A stretch of 53,005 bases of DNA from Candidatus Hydrogenedentota bacterium (GTDB lineage Bacteria; Hydrogenedentota; Hydrogenedentia; Hydrogenedentales; JAGMZX01), in contig JAKQEQ010000112.1 in NCBI GenBank assembly GCA_029556545.1, positions 1 through 53,005 on the forward strand, given 5' to 3'. Under the pieces are notes generated by a model. That model made no database searches, was not told the DNA's origin, and was given only the letters and a program-made list of their open reading frames with translations. This document shows, in pieces, positions 9,146-17,071 of this stretch. The position numbers and the translations under genes were made by a program. Numbering within the stretch: position 1 is the stretch's first letter; every line of letters starts with the position of its first letter.

Positions 9146-9763
9146 TCAGGTTCCCGGCGGCAGCAAATGCGCGTAGGACATCGTCGTTGTCGTCGTGATC
9201 CCGGCGATATCCTTCCGAGCCGTCTGGAAGTAGGCAATCTGGCCCTGAATATCCTGATCGCCACCGACCCAGGAAATCGTGCACGAGCCGTTGCTCTTGG
9301 TGTCAACCACCTCGTTGCCTTGGCCGTCATCCGATCCGGGGATCGGCGCGCCATCGATGCTCTTCGGACGATCAGGCACCAACCAGCCCTGATAGCCTTC
9401 CTGACCACCGGCGTTGGCCGTATTCGGCGTTGTCGTCGGCAGGCCATCCGGTCCAATCGTCTGGTCCGGGTCGCTCAACACCGGGCGGAACGCCAAAGCG
9501 GACAGCGGGGCAATCGTGAAGGTGTTATCCGGCGCCAACGGCCCGAGGAAGTAACCTTCCTGCGTGAAGTAGGCGACGGAGCACGTCACGGTGTCCGTGC
9601 GATTGCTCTTCAGGGTAACGATCCCCGTCACGCCGGCGACCGTGCCCGGAATCCCGTTCTTGGCCGGGGCGTTATCGACGAACCAGGGTATGGCCAACGA
9701 GGCCGCCACCGCCACGCTCGTGCCAATAATCACCAGCACTGCAAATACGCTCAGCTTCTTCAT
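9146..9763 (-). CDS. Unknown exported protein, single-gene unit with strong expression signals
   Basis: 205 aa; I do not recognise the family. Residues 1-25 (MKKLSVFAVLVIIGTSVAVA and following) form a signal peptide or N-terminal anchor. The remainder is Gly/Thr/Asp-rich, with strand-like segments such as GVTGIVTLKSNRTDTVTCSV and SCTISWVGGDQDIQGQIAYF, and a central low-complexity part (TTTPNTANAGGQEGYQGW). Two cysteines (in VTCSV and SCTIS) could form a disulfide. The start has an ideal AAGGAGGT ribosome-binding site 7 nt upstream. A promoter (9868-9896), a leader hairpin and a strong terminator frame it, so it should be an abundant, independently expressed surface or periplasmic protein. It lies between glycosyltransferase genes. 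Confidence 0.8.
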   Translation of the reverse strand: MKKLSVFAVLVIIGTSVAVAASLAIPWFVDNAPAKNGIPGTVAGVTGIVTLKSNRTDTVTCSVAYFTQEGYFLGPLAPDNTFTIAPLSALAFRPVLSDPDQTIGPDGLPTTTPNTANAGGQEGYQGWLVPDRPKSIDGAPIPGSDDGQGNEVVDTKSNGSCTISWVGGDQDIQGQIAYFQTARKDIAGITTTTTMSYAHLLPPGT

Positions 9764-9840
9764 CTAATGCACCTCCTTTCCCTGTGGGATTCTACGTGGC
9801 CTCCCGGCAACGTATTCGCCCTCTTTTCAATTGCGTAGCG

Positions 9841-9858
9841 ACGCCGCTTTTCGGCGCC
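9841..9858 (-). other. Leader hairpin of the 9146-9763 transcript
   Basis: CGCCG-AAAAG-CGGCG on the minus strand makes a compact stem-loop near the 5' end of the predicted transcript. It may stabilise the mRNA. Confidence 0.4.
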
Positions 9859-9867
9859 ACCATCTAG

Positions 9868-9896
9868 TTTGTAGCACAAACCAGTCTGAAAGTCAA
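9868..9896 (-). promoter_or_regulatory. Sigma70-type promoter of the 9146-9763 gene
   Basis: TTGACT (9896-9891), exactly 17 bp, then TACAAA (9873-9868) on the minus strand. Transcription would begin near 9861 and give a leader of about 97 nt. Confidence 0.65.
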
Positions 9897-9917
9897 GTCT
9901 TTTTTTCGCCCCGTTTC

Positions 9918-10439
9918 TTACGGGTATCGGGCGTCGTACAGGGCGAGAAGTTCGCGGTGAACGGAAAAAGCGAGTCGCGGGCGCGCCGACCGCGAGAAAA
10001 AGCCCAATTCCAGGGCGTCCGTGTCGGGTCTGGGTTCGCCTTCCCAGTCTTCGATAACGAAGCCGACCACCATGATGGACCCCGAGACCGGACTGGGCTT
10101 GCTACGAATGCCCAGCAGCTTCGGGTTGCGCGCTTCGAGTCCGGTTTCCTCCTGGATTTCGCGCAGGACGGTCTCCTCGGGCGTTTCCCCGATCTCCATG
10201 AAGCCGCCCGGCAGCGACCACTCGCCCTTGGCCGGATCGACGGCCCGCCGGGTAAAAAGCAGTTCATCGGAGCCGCGACGGAGAAAGGCGCAAGCGGCCG
10301 GGACGGGATTACGGTAGTAGAAGCGGCGGCACGGCGGGCAATGCGGAACCTCGCTCTGGCCGTCGTGGGCGACGATCAGCAGTTGTCCACAGATGGGGCA
10401 ATGATTCCAGGCGAACGGTTCCGGCATTTGGTACGTCAT
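9918..10439 (-). CDS. Nudix hydrolase with N-terminal zinc ribbon
   Basis: 173 aa from the ATG at 10439. The start has no strong ribosome-binding site, and a TTG at 10475 is an alternative. The N-terminus has CPICGQ and CPPCRR knuckles, as in NudC/NADH-pyrophosphatase-like proteins. The Nudix box is complete: GGFMEIGETPEETVLREIQE followed by ETGLE. These enzymes hydrolyse nucleoside diphosphates linked to another moiety, possibly a nucleotide sugar or NADH; the substrate is unknown. It lies about 50 nt after the WecG-type gene and is the last gene of the polysaccharide operon as drawn here. No clear terminator follows. Confidence 0.88.
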   Translation of the reverse strand: MTYQMPEPFAWNHCPICGQLLIVAHDGQSEVPHCPPCRRFYYRNPVPAACAFLRRGSDELLFTRRAVDPAKGEWSLPGGFMEIGETPEETVLREIQEETGLEARNPKLLGIRSKPSPVSGSIMVVGFVIEDWEGEPRPDTDALELGFFSRSARPRLAFSVHRELLALYDARYP

Positions 10440-10490
10440 GCGGTTCAGCGTAACAGGCACGGGCGGCGGGCGCAAGGCGCGACGTCTTGA

Positions 10491-11285
10491 TCAGGCGTCA
10501 GGCCGGTATTTTCGAAGGCCGCAATACTGAAGGGCTAAGCGCCAGAGGAAAACGCTGTTGTAGATGAAATACCGCCGCCAGAGGCGACGTGGTTCCTGCA
10601 ACAGCCGGTACAGCCACTCGAGGGAATGGCGCTGCATCCACGCGGGGGCCATCTTCTTGGTTCCGGCGTGGAAGTCAAAAGCCGCCCCGACGCACAGCAT
10701 CACCGCCGTAATGCGGCCCTTGAAGACGTGGGCGAACCGCTCCTGAAGCGGGCACCCGAGGCCGATGAACATCACACCCGCGCCGCTGTCGTTCACGCGC
10801 CGCGCCAGCGCGTCTTCCTCCGCCGGCGTCAGGGTCCGAAACAGGGACGGTTCGCAACCGACCACGCGCAGGCCGGGAAAGCGCGTCACGAGCGCATCGC
10901 GCATCGCTTCGACCACGTGCGGCTGACTGCCGTAGAGGTAAACGCCGATGCCTTCGCGCGCGGCCTGCTCGCAGACGCGCAACGTGAACTCGGGGCCGTA
11001 GCAGCGGTCCGACAGGCCGGCGTGATAAAGCAGGTTCAGCGCGTGGCGAACGGGATGTCCGTCCGGCGCGACGATGTCGAATGCGTCAAGCACGGCGCGG
11101 AACTCAGGGTCACGGCTGCCCTCGACGAGGCCGTGAACGGCCAGATGCGAGACGCACGAGGATTGGCGCGCGCGCGCGGCGTGCAGCACGACATCGAGCA
11201 TGGCGTCATAGGTCGTGGCGCTGACCCGCACGCCGAGCACGTTGTGGCGAACCGGCCATGGGATTCCTGGTGCATCGTCGTTCAT
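10491..11285 (-). CDS. WecG/TagA/CpsF family glycosyltransferase (GT26)
   Basis: 264 aa, the usual length of the family. Diagnostic segments: VSHLAVHGLVEGSRDPEFRA near the N-terminus, VAPDGHPVRHALNLL (the D-G-x-P/G-V/I active-site region), GIGVYLYGSQPHVVEAM, GVMFIGLGCPLQERF and GAAFDFHAGTKKMAPAWMQR with LEWLYRLLQEPRRLWRRY. These enzymes add an N-acetylated aminosugar (ManNAc or ManNAcA in studied members) to a lipid-linked acceptor at the inner membrane. Its ATG overlaps the TGA of the upstream glycosyltransferase gene (ATGA at 11285-11282), so translation is probably coupled. The conserved T-x-N of many members is not obvious. Confidence 0.92.
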   Translation of the reverse strand: MNDDAPGIPWPVRHNVLGVRVSATTYDAMLDVVLHAARARQSSCVSHLAVHGLVEGSRDPEFRAVLDAFDIVAPDGHPVRHALNLLYHAGLSDRCYGPEFTLRVCEQAAREGIGVYLYGSQPHVVEAMRDALVTRFPGLRVVGCEPSLFRTLTPAEEDALARRVNDSGAGVMFIGLGCPLQERFAHVFKGRITAVMLCVGAAFDFHAGTKKMAPAWMQRHSLEWLYRLLQEPRRLWRRYFIYNSVFLWRLALQYCGLRKYRPDA

Positions 11286-13645
11286 GGGGTCTTGCCTTGG
11301 CCGTCAGTCAGATCAGTCAGATCAGTCAGATCAGTCAGATCGGTCAGATCGGTCGGTTTCGCGGGGCCGAGCGCGACCGCCCGGTCATACGCGGCAATCA
11401 ACCTGGCGTAATGCGTCTCCTCCGAGTATTTCGCCGCGACTTCCTCGCGCGCGGCCCGGCCCATGCGCCCGCACAGCTCGGGATCGCGCCAGAGCCGGTC
11501 CATCTTCTCGGCGAGGTCCGCCGCGTCGCCGGGGGTGAAATGAAAGCCTGAGACGCCGTCCGTGACCAGTTCCTGGAGGCCGCCGATGCGGGCCGCAATA
11601 ACGGGGACGCCGTGGCTCATCGCCTCGATCGCGACCAAGCCGAAGGTCTCGTACCAGACGCTGGGCACAACGAGGAATCGCGCACCCCGGTAGAACGCCG
11701 TCAATCCGTCGCGGGACATCATGCCCGGAAACGAGACACTGCCGGGCGCACCTCGTTGCAGGGATTCGAGGAGCGGGCCGTGGCCGGCGACGTGTACGGG
11801 CACGTGCGGCAACCGCCGTGCCGCATCGAGCAGCACCGGGATGCCCTTCTCCTCGCTGGCGCGGCCGGCGAACGCGACATAGGCGCCGCCCGACGCGTCG
11901 ACAGGCGTGTCCGGCAGCGAAATCATGTTCGGGACCACCTCGATGCGGTCCTCGGGGACACCCGCCGCGATCAGGCGCGTTTTGAGGAACTCGCTGATGG
12001 CGAGATACAGCGTAATGTTCTTGAGAAACAGCCCGAGGCTCCGCGTGACGAAGCCGCGCAACGCGTAGGCCGCGCTCTCGATGCGATTGTCGCGGCAGTT
12101 CCACAGGAAGCACCAGTACTCACGGCCACCCGCGCACCGATCGCAGACCGCGCCCCGGATGAAGTGTACGGCGATGGGGCACACCAGCCGGTAGTTGTGG
12201 CAGGTCATGACCACCGGCACACCCGCGCGCCTGCACGCGACCAGCACGGATGGGGAGAGTAACGGGAACAAGTTGTGGACATGCACAACGTCGGGGCGTT
12301 CTTGATCGAGAAGTCGCGCCATCTCCCGCCGCGACGCGGGCGAGTAGATGCCGGAGAAGACGGCGCGCGCGCGGCGCGCAAGCCCTTTCGCGGCATCGTC
12401 GCTGTGCTTGTCGAACAGGAGCGCCGTATCGCCGCGGCGGCGCAACAAGTCGAGCGTCGTCTCGACCACCGCGTCTTCGCCGCCGCGCAGGCGGTATCGG
12501 TTATGGACGAGCAAGACCTTCATTCGCGGCCCCCGCGTGGCACGGGCGTCCCGCCCGTGGGCTTGAACCCTCACCCCGACCCTCTCCCTCGGGGAGAGGG
12601 AATCTGGGGTGGCAGGGGCGTCCCGCGTGTGGTCCGAGCCCATGGGCGGGATGCCCATGCCACCGTCGTCCGCGAACAATTCGCGCTCCTTGCGGAACTG
12701 GGTTTCTTCCAAGAACCGCGACTGCGGGAACACGCGCGGCGCCATCAGCCACAGCGTCGTGCGCACGTAGCCCTCGGCGCGCCAGAGGAGCGCCCGGCGG
12801 TCGAGCGCCTCGGCCGCGTCGCCTCGCAAACGCGCCAACGCGAGTCGCGGCAAGTTCACGGCAAGCGCCTGCGCCACGCGCGCGGCGCACAGCAGCCCGG
12901 TCTTCACCCTGCCTCGTTGTTTCCAGTCGATCTTGGCAAGGCCGTGGCCCCAGCGGAGCGAGGTCCAGCGGAAGTAGGGCGGTCTCGTGCGATACGCGGA
13001 GATCATGTGCGCGCAGAGCGCGCTGGGGGCGGTCCATATGGCAAACCCGGCGCCGCGGAGCCGGTTCAGGAACTCTGTGTCCTCGTTGCCCGAGAAACGC
13101 GGGTCGAAATCGCCCAATTGGTCGAACATGCGCCGCGCAATCAAGAGGTTCCCCGTGGTCGGCAGTTCCTTGCCGTCAAGGACCGTAGGCGGCTCGCGAT
13201 AGAGGTTTTCGCCGAGCACGCCGCGACAGACAGGTCCCAGCGCCGCAAGTTTATCCGGCGCGAGATCCAATCGGCGCGCCCCGCCCACGCATTGGGCCTC
13301 GTGCGATTTCGCGACGGCGAACAAGTGCCGCAGCCAGTCAGGCTCGGCCAGTTGATCGTCGTCGAAGAAGACGATCCAATTGCCGCGCGCCTCGTGCACG
13401 CCGCGATTGCGCGTGTACGCCAGCCCGGCGCGCCCCTCCTGAAGCACGTAGCGGACGGGTACGGGCGCGCCCGCGGCGGCGTCCTCGATGACAGCGCGCG
13501 TGTCGTCGGTCGATTCATCGTCTACGACCACCACCTCATAGGTGAACTCGTCGGTTTCCTGGCAAACAACGGTTTCGAGCGCCTGCCTCAGCGACGCAGC
13601 GCGGTTGTAGGTACAGATAATTACGCTTACAAGGTTTTCGGACAT
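11282..13645 (-). CDS. Fused glycosyltransferase: GT2 domain + GT4 domain joined by a repeat-derived linker
   Basis: 787 aa. Residues 1-325 are a GT2 enzyme (VSVIICTYNRAASLRQALET, VVVVDDESTDDT, FFDDDQLAEPDW as the DxD region, GNEDTEFLNRLRGAG). Residues from 375 on are a complete GT4/GT-B enzyme beginning MKVLLVHNRYRLRGGEDAVV, with HVHNLFPLLSP, FAGRASEEKGIPVLLDAARR and SVWYETFGLVAIEAMSHGVP (the EX7E motif). Between them about 45 residues ([30 protein letters not shown]) are the translation of a palindromic repeat at 12533-12664. The internal ATG at 12523 looks like an original start, so this may be two former genes fused in frame. The C-terminus carries a second repeat, (TDL)n. Both halves should transfer sugars during polysaccharide assembly. 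Confidence 0.88.
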   Translation of the reverse strand: MSENLVSVIICTYNRAASLRQALETVVCQETDEFTYEVVVVDDESTDDTRAVIEDAAAGAPVPVRYVLQEGRAGLAYTRNRGVHEARGNWIVFFDDDQLAEPDWLRHLFAVAKSHEAQCVGGARRLDLAPDKLAALGPVCRGVLGENLYREPPTVLDGKELPTTGNLLIARRMFDQLGDFDPRFSGNEDTEFLNRLRGAGFAIWTAPSALCAHMISAYRTRPPYFRWTSLRWGHGLAKIDWKQRGRVKTGLLCAARVAQALAVNLPRLALARLRGDAAEALDRRALLWRAEGYVRTTLWLMAPRVFPQSRFLEETQFRKERELFADDGGMGIPPMGSDHTRDAPATPDSLSPRERVGVRVQAHGRDARATRGPRMKVLLVHNRYRLRGGEDAVVETTLDLLRRRGDTALLFDKHSDDAAKGLARRARAVFSGIYSPASRREMARLLDQERPDVVHVHNLFPLLSPSVLVACRRAGVPVVMTCHNYRLVCPIAVHFIRGAVCDRCAGGREYWCFLWNCRDNRIESAAYALRGFVTRSLGLFLKNITLYLAISEFLKTRLIAAGVPEDRIEVVPNMISLPDTPVDASGGAYVAFAGRASEEKGIPVLLDAARRLPHVPVHVAGHGPLLESLQRGAPGSVSFPGMMSRDGLTAFYRGARFLVVPSVWYETFGLVAIEAMSHGVPVIAARIGGLQELVTDGVSGFHFTPGDAADLAEKMDRLWRDPELCGRMGRAAREEVAAKYSEETHYARLIAAYDRAVALGPAKPTDLTDLTDLTDLTDLTDGQGKTP
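11303..11355. repeat. 9-bp tandem repeat encoding (Thr-Asp-Leu)n
   Basis: About six tandem copies of a 9-bp unit close to tcagtcaga; the last two carry a G for A change. In the minus-strand gene it is read as six Thr-Asp-Leu units just before the stop codon at 11282. Confidence 0.9.
12533..12664. repeat. REP-like element with three palindromes, inside a coding region
   Basis: Three consecutive palindromes: cacgggcg-tcc-cgcccgtg at 12541-12559, ccctctcc-(ct)-ggagaggg near 12580-12600, and catgggc-gggat-gcccatg at 12641-12659. The last shares the core gggcgggatgccc with the element at 27751-27804. Read on the minus strand it is open and forms the linker of the GT2-GT4 fusion. Confidence 0.85.
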
Positions 13646-13667
13646 GTTTCTGATCGTAGCGCGGCCG

Positions 13668-15035
13668 TCAAGCCGTGGTCTGTAACACAGGTTTCGGTCT
13701 CGTCTCCCCCGCCACTTCCGGCGCGCCGGTCTCCTGGGGCGCTTTGTGGAACGCGAGATGGACGAGCACCATCATCGCGAGAAAGGTAAGCTGACTTCGC
13801 TGCACCGCAACGCTTTCAAGCAATCCGTTCAAGGCGCAGAAGAGCAGCGTCATGGCGAAAAACCCGTACGCCGGCGCGCCGGTCTCCCGCAGGTACCCGA
13901 TGGCCAATGTGCAGCCGACGATAATTATCAAGATGAACGCGAGCGCCGCCACGGCGCCGAGGTCCAACGTGATATCCAGGTAGGCGTTGTGCGCGTGGGA
14001 AATGGGCCAACCCTGCTTGTCGATGATCTCCTTCGATCGCTCCGGATTCCAGAACCCGCCGTACCCGTAGCCGAGCACGGGCCGATCTGCGGCGAAATCG
14101 AGGCATTGGTCCCAGAGTTGGCGGCGTCCGGTCAGCGTGCCGGTGGTTTGGCTGGCGTCCTCGCGGCCCATCGTGATGCCGCGCTGCGCCACGGGCCAGA
14201 GCACGTCGCTCAGGAGCCCGAACGAGACGGCGGCGACGGCGACCGCGCTCGCCAGGGCCACCTTCGTCGAGCGCGCCTGGATGATGCCCCATTGCACGAG
14301 GACCACCGCCACGACGCCGACAAAGGCCGTGCGCGACCGCGTGAGGTAGAGAAATCCAAACGCCGCGACCGCCAGGAGGAACCATAGAAATCGCGCCCGC
14401 TCAACGCCGCGCATCAGATGTATGGAGGCAAAGAACAGGATGGCGCAGTTCACGGCCTGCGCGTTCGGGTGTATCGTGCCTGCGAAGCGATATCCTTGGG
14501 CGAACGGGTTGAACGTGCCGTGCATAATCTCGACGCCGACCGCCATCGCGAGGTATGCGCCGCTCCATAGTGCCGCGACCCCGAGCAATTGCCGGGGCAT
14601 CAAGCGGTCCGCCACGCCCGCCGCGCCCAACGCGAGCAACAGGAAGAGCGCCACGCGCCGGAACGTCAACGCCGGATCATCCGCCCAGGATATGCTCAGC
14701 ACCGACCAGCCGACGAAGAAGATAAGCAGCCCGCCAAGAAAGCCGAAGGCGCTGTCGGCATCGCGGCGACGACGCAAGAGATGGAACAGCCCATACGCGC
14801 CGAGCGCCAACCCGCCGACCTGCCGCCATGCGCGCGGCTGAAACAACTGTTGTTCGAGGTTGACGAATTCATCCAGACTCCGGGCGCTCACGAGCTTCTC
14901 GAACTTTATTGGGCCTTCGTAGTCGTGCTCGATGGCGATAAAGGCGAGCGCCACGATAAGGAACACACCAAGGGGGACGCGCACCCGCGCGCCATCGGGA
15001 GCACCGCCTGCTTGCGATTTCACGGCCGTAATCAC
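13668..15035 (-). CDS. O-antigen ligase / polymerase-like membrane protein (Wzy/WaaL family)
   Basis: 455 aa with about 10-12 hydrophobic segments (for example VPLGVFLIVALAFIAI, LLIFFVGWSVLSISWA, VALFLLLALGAAGVA, FVGVVAVVLVQWGII). The large periplasmic loop and following helix contain RPVLGYGYGGFWNPE and ISHAHNAYLDITLDLG, the Wzy_C signature with its conserved H-x-H-N. Such proteins polymerise repeat units or ligate polysaccharide to an acceptor on the periplasmic side of the inner membrane. The start is a GTG at 15035 whose bases overlap the TGA of the flippase gene (GTGA), indicating translational coupling. Polymerase and ligase cannot be distinguished by sequence alone. Confidence 0.9.
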   Translation of the reverse strand: MITAVKSQAGGAPDGARVRVPLGVFLIVALAFIAIEHDYEGPIKFEKLVSARSLDEFVNLEQQLFQPRAWRQVGGLALGAYGLFHLLRRRRDADSAFGFLGGLLIFFVGWSVLSISWADDPALTFRRVALFLLLALGAAGVADRLMPRQLLGVAALWSGAYLAMAVGVEIMHGTFNPFAQGYRFAGTIHPNAQAVNCAILFFASIHLMRGVERARFLWFLLAVAAFGFLYLTRSRTAFVGVVAVVLVQWGIIQARSTKVALASAVAVAAVSFGLLSDVLWPVAQRGITMGREDASQTTGTLTGRRQLWDQCLDFAADRPVLGYGYGGFWNPERSKEIIDKQGWPISHAHNAYLDITLDLGAVAALAFILIIIVGCTLAIGYLRETGAPAYGFFAMTLLFCALNGLLESVAVQRSQLTFLAMMVLVHLAFHKAPQETGAPEVAGETRPKPVLQTTA

Positions 15036-16402
15036 AATGCGTCCTTTCCTTCCCCCGTATCCGTTGGGTCCATGAGTTCCCGACGCCGGGATTCCCGGGC
15101 GAATACCACCCGATTATACACGCAGGCGATGCCGTTTCCCGCCAGCAGACCGCACGCAACCCCAGCCGGGCCGAACGCGTTCACGAGCCAGACGCCCGCC
15201 GTGAACGTGAACGCCAGCGCCAGCAGCAGCGACTTGAACGCCACATCCGGCCGTTCCATGGCGTTCAGGCCGAAATTCACGGGTATCGTGAGCGACCAAA
15301 TCAACTGGCTGGCGGCCAGGATGCTTACGGTAACGCCGTTGCCGGCATAGGCCGGGCCGAAGAGCAGAACAAGCAGCCATTCGCCCAGCAGCGTCATGCC
15401 GAGCCAGAAAAGCGTCATCGTCACGGCGAAGAACAGCGTCGCCTTGCGGACCACCGAGCGCATGCCCGGTACGCCGCCCTCTTTGTAAGCGTGCACCGCT
15501 TTGGGGCCCAGAAAGTTACTGAGGCCCAGGACGAAGGGATTGGCGAAAAAGACCACCCCGGCGCAGGCCCCGAATACGCCGTTCGCCACGGGGCCGTGGA
15601 AGCCCACGAGCACCCACGGATAGGCCTGATTCGCCGCGACATAGGCGAGGTTCATCGCGAAAATCCACCTGCAATACGCCCAATTGCGCAGGAAATCGGG
15701 AAGGACTTCGCTTCGAACCGGCGCGAACCGCCGCCGCTGTGTTCCCAGCCACGTCAGCGCCGCGAAGGCCGCTGCGACCCCGATCACGCCATAGGCCCGA
15801 CCCGCCGACAGATGCCCCATCACGCCCAACGCCGTCAGCCCCCCCACCTGCAGTGCGGACATACCCAGGTCCAGCACGAGCGCGGCCCCGGTGCGTAACC
15901 CGGCAAAACACACTTGTCGCGCGTACTCCTTAAGCAAGATGAAGAAAATGACCATTGCCAGCGCCCATAAGACCCGGTCGAGTCCGGCCAGATCGGCGGT
16001 GGGCGCGGTCATGAACGCGAAGAGGCCCCCGGCAACCGCGAGGCCCGCCGCGATAATGACGGCGAGTGTAACGTGGTGGACCAGCGTGCTGCCGGTGTAG
16101 CGCGCGTGGGCCTCGCCGGAAAGCCGGGGACTGAACACGATATAGGCGGACGTGATCAAGGCGTTCTGCGAGTTCATCGCGAAGAGGACAATCGTGAACC
16201 CGAGTGCGTACAGCCCGAGTTCGCTCTGCGCGCAGGCGCGTCCCACGATGATAAGGCTCAGGAAATTGGCGGCGCTTACGACGCCCTGATCGATGACGGT
16301 GAGCACCGCCTTCGCCGCCGACCCGTTCCACAGGGAGGATTGCGCCGAGTGACGGAGCCGACCGGAAATGAACGTCTTCTCGCGCTGTAAGTCCGTGTTC
16401 AC
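15032..16402 (-). CDS. Wzx-like polysaccharide flippase (MATE/MVF superfamily)
   Basis: 456 aa if translation starts at the GTG at 16402, which overlaps the TGA of the acyltransferase gene (GTGA). The same frame is open further upstream, but that stretch lies inside the acyltransferase gene and is not protein-like. About 12-14 membrane segments are visible (FTIVLFAMNSQNALITSAYI, VTLAVIIAAGLAVAGGLFAF, VLWALAMVIFFILLKEYA, ATLFFAVTMTLFWLGMTLLG). The N-terminal ANFLSLIIVGRACAQSELGLY and the FANPFVLGLSNFLGPKAVHA region fit lipid-linked oligosaccharide exporters. Role: flips undecaprenyl-linked repeat units across the inner membrane for the polymerase encoded next. Confidence 0.88.
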   Translation of the reverse strand: MNTDLQREKTFISGRLRHSAQSSLWNGSAAKAVLTVIDQGVVSAANFLSLIIVGRACAQSELGLYALGFTIVLFAMNSQNALITSAYIVFSPRLSGEAHARYTGSTLVHHVTLAVIIAAGLAVAGGLFAFMTAPTADLAGLDRVLWALAMVIFFILLKEYARQVCFAGLRTGAALVLDLGMSALQVGGLTALGVMGHLSAGRAYGVIGVAAAFAALTWLGTQRRRFAPVRSEVLPDFLRNWAYCRWIFAMNLAYVAANQAYPWVLVGFHGPVANGVFGACAGVVFFANPFVLGLSNFLGPKAVHAYKEGGVPGMRSVVRKATLFFAVTMTLFWLGMTLLGEWLLVLLFGPAYAGNGVTVSILAASQLIWSLTIPVNFGLNAMERPDVAFKSLLLALAFTFTAGVWLVNAFGPAGVACGLLAGNGIACVYNRVVFARESRRRELMDPTDTGEGKDAL

Positions 16403-17001
16403 GGTTGCGGCTTCAGATGGTCGCCGGCCAAGGGCGTGACATGCCCCTCGATCCATTCGGGCCGGGGCGGTTTGCGCCATTTCACGACGCGAGCGGGGTT
16501 GCCGGCGATCACGGCGAACGGGGGCACGTCGCGTGTAACCACGGTCCCCGCGGCTATCACGCTGCCGGATCTGACGCGCACGCCCGGGAGTATGATCACG
16601 CGGGCGAAGATAATCACGTCGTCCTCGATAACGACCGGATCGTCGGGAATCTTGCCTTGGAGCGCCATCGGCATGTCCACTCGCGAGAGCTGCCGTCCGT
16701 AGGCGGTGATGAAGACTTCTTGCGCAATCCCCACGTAGCTGCCGATGGTAACGTCCCCGATGATGCGCGTGTTGAAGCCCATGCTGGAATAATCGCCGAG
16801 CGACAAGGCGGCGCCGTTGCCGAAATGGGCGCCGCGGTTGATATGCACTTCCTTCCCGCAGTGGCGCAGGGTTGGGCCGGCGGTCCAGCGGCGCAACAGG
16901 AGCCACAACTTCCCCCTCGGGAGGCTGTGTTCCGGCAAGTGGCGCGTGAATCCATAATAGAGCGCCAGACAGATCAGCCGCTTTACCCTGCTAAGACTCA
17001 T
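16399..17001 (-). CDS. Left-handed beta-helix (hexapeptide) acyltransferase
   Basis: 200 aa from the ATG at 17001. The longer open frame upstream overlaps the sugar transferase gene and looks like non-protein sequence. After a short basic helical N-terminus (SRVKRLICLALYYGFTRHLP), the sequence has imperfect hexapeptide repeats: VHINRGAHFGNGAALSLGDY, TRIIGDVTIGSYVGIAQEV, VIEDDVIIFARVIILPGVRV, then GSVIAAGTVVTRDVPPFAVI with AGNPARVVKW, the classic C-terminus of acetyltransferases of the WcaF/NodL/MaT type. It probably O-acetylates the sugar repeat. Stop overlaps the flippase start. No clear ribosome-binding site is seen. Confidence 0.88.
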   Translation of the reverse strand: MSLSRVKRLICLALYYGFTRHLPEHSLPRGKLWLLLRRWTAGPTLRHCGKEVHINRGAHFGNGAALSLGDYSSMGFNTRIIGDVTIGSYVGIAQEVFITAYGRQLSRVDMPMALQGKIPDDPVVIEDDVIIFARVIILPGVRVRSGSVIAAGTVVTRDVPPFAVIAGNPARVVKWRKPPRPEWIEGHVTPLAGDHLKPQP

Positions 17002-17071
17002 ATTCGCGCTCGTGCCGCTCCGGATTGGGACGAATTGGGCCGGGGACACCCCATGAGCCGAGCCGCGACGG

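Noticed and set aside
11303-11355. CRISPR-like array
   Set aside because: The repeats are 9-bp tandem units without spacers. No cas gene is in the window.
16403-16906. N-terminal extension of the flippase frame
   Set aside because: It overlaps the acyltransferase gene in another frame and its residues are Arg/Pro/His-rich. The GTG at 16402 in a GTGA overlap fits the operon pattern.
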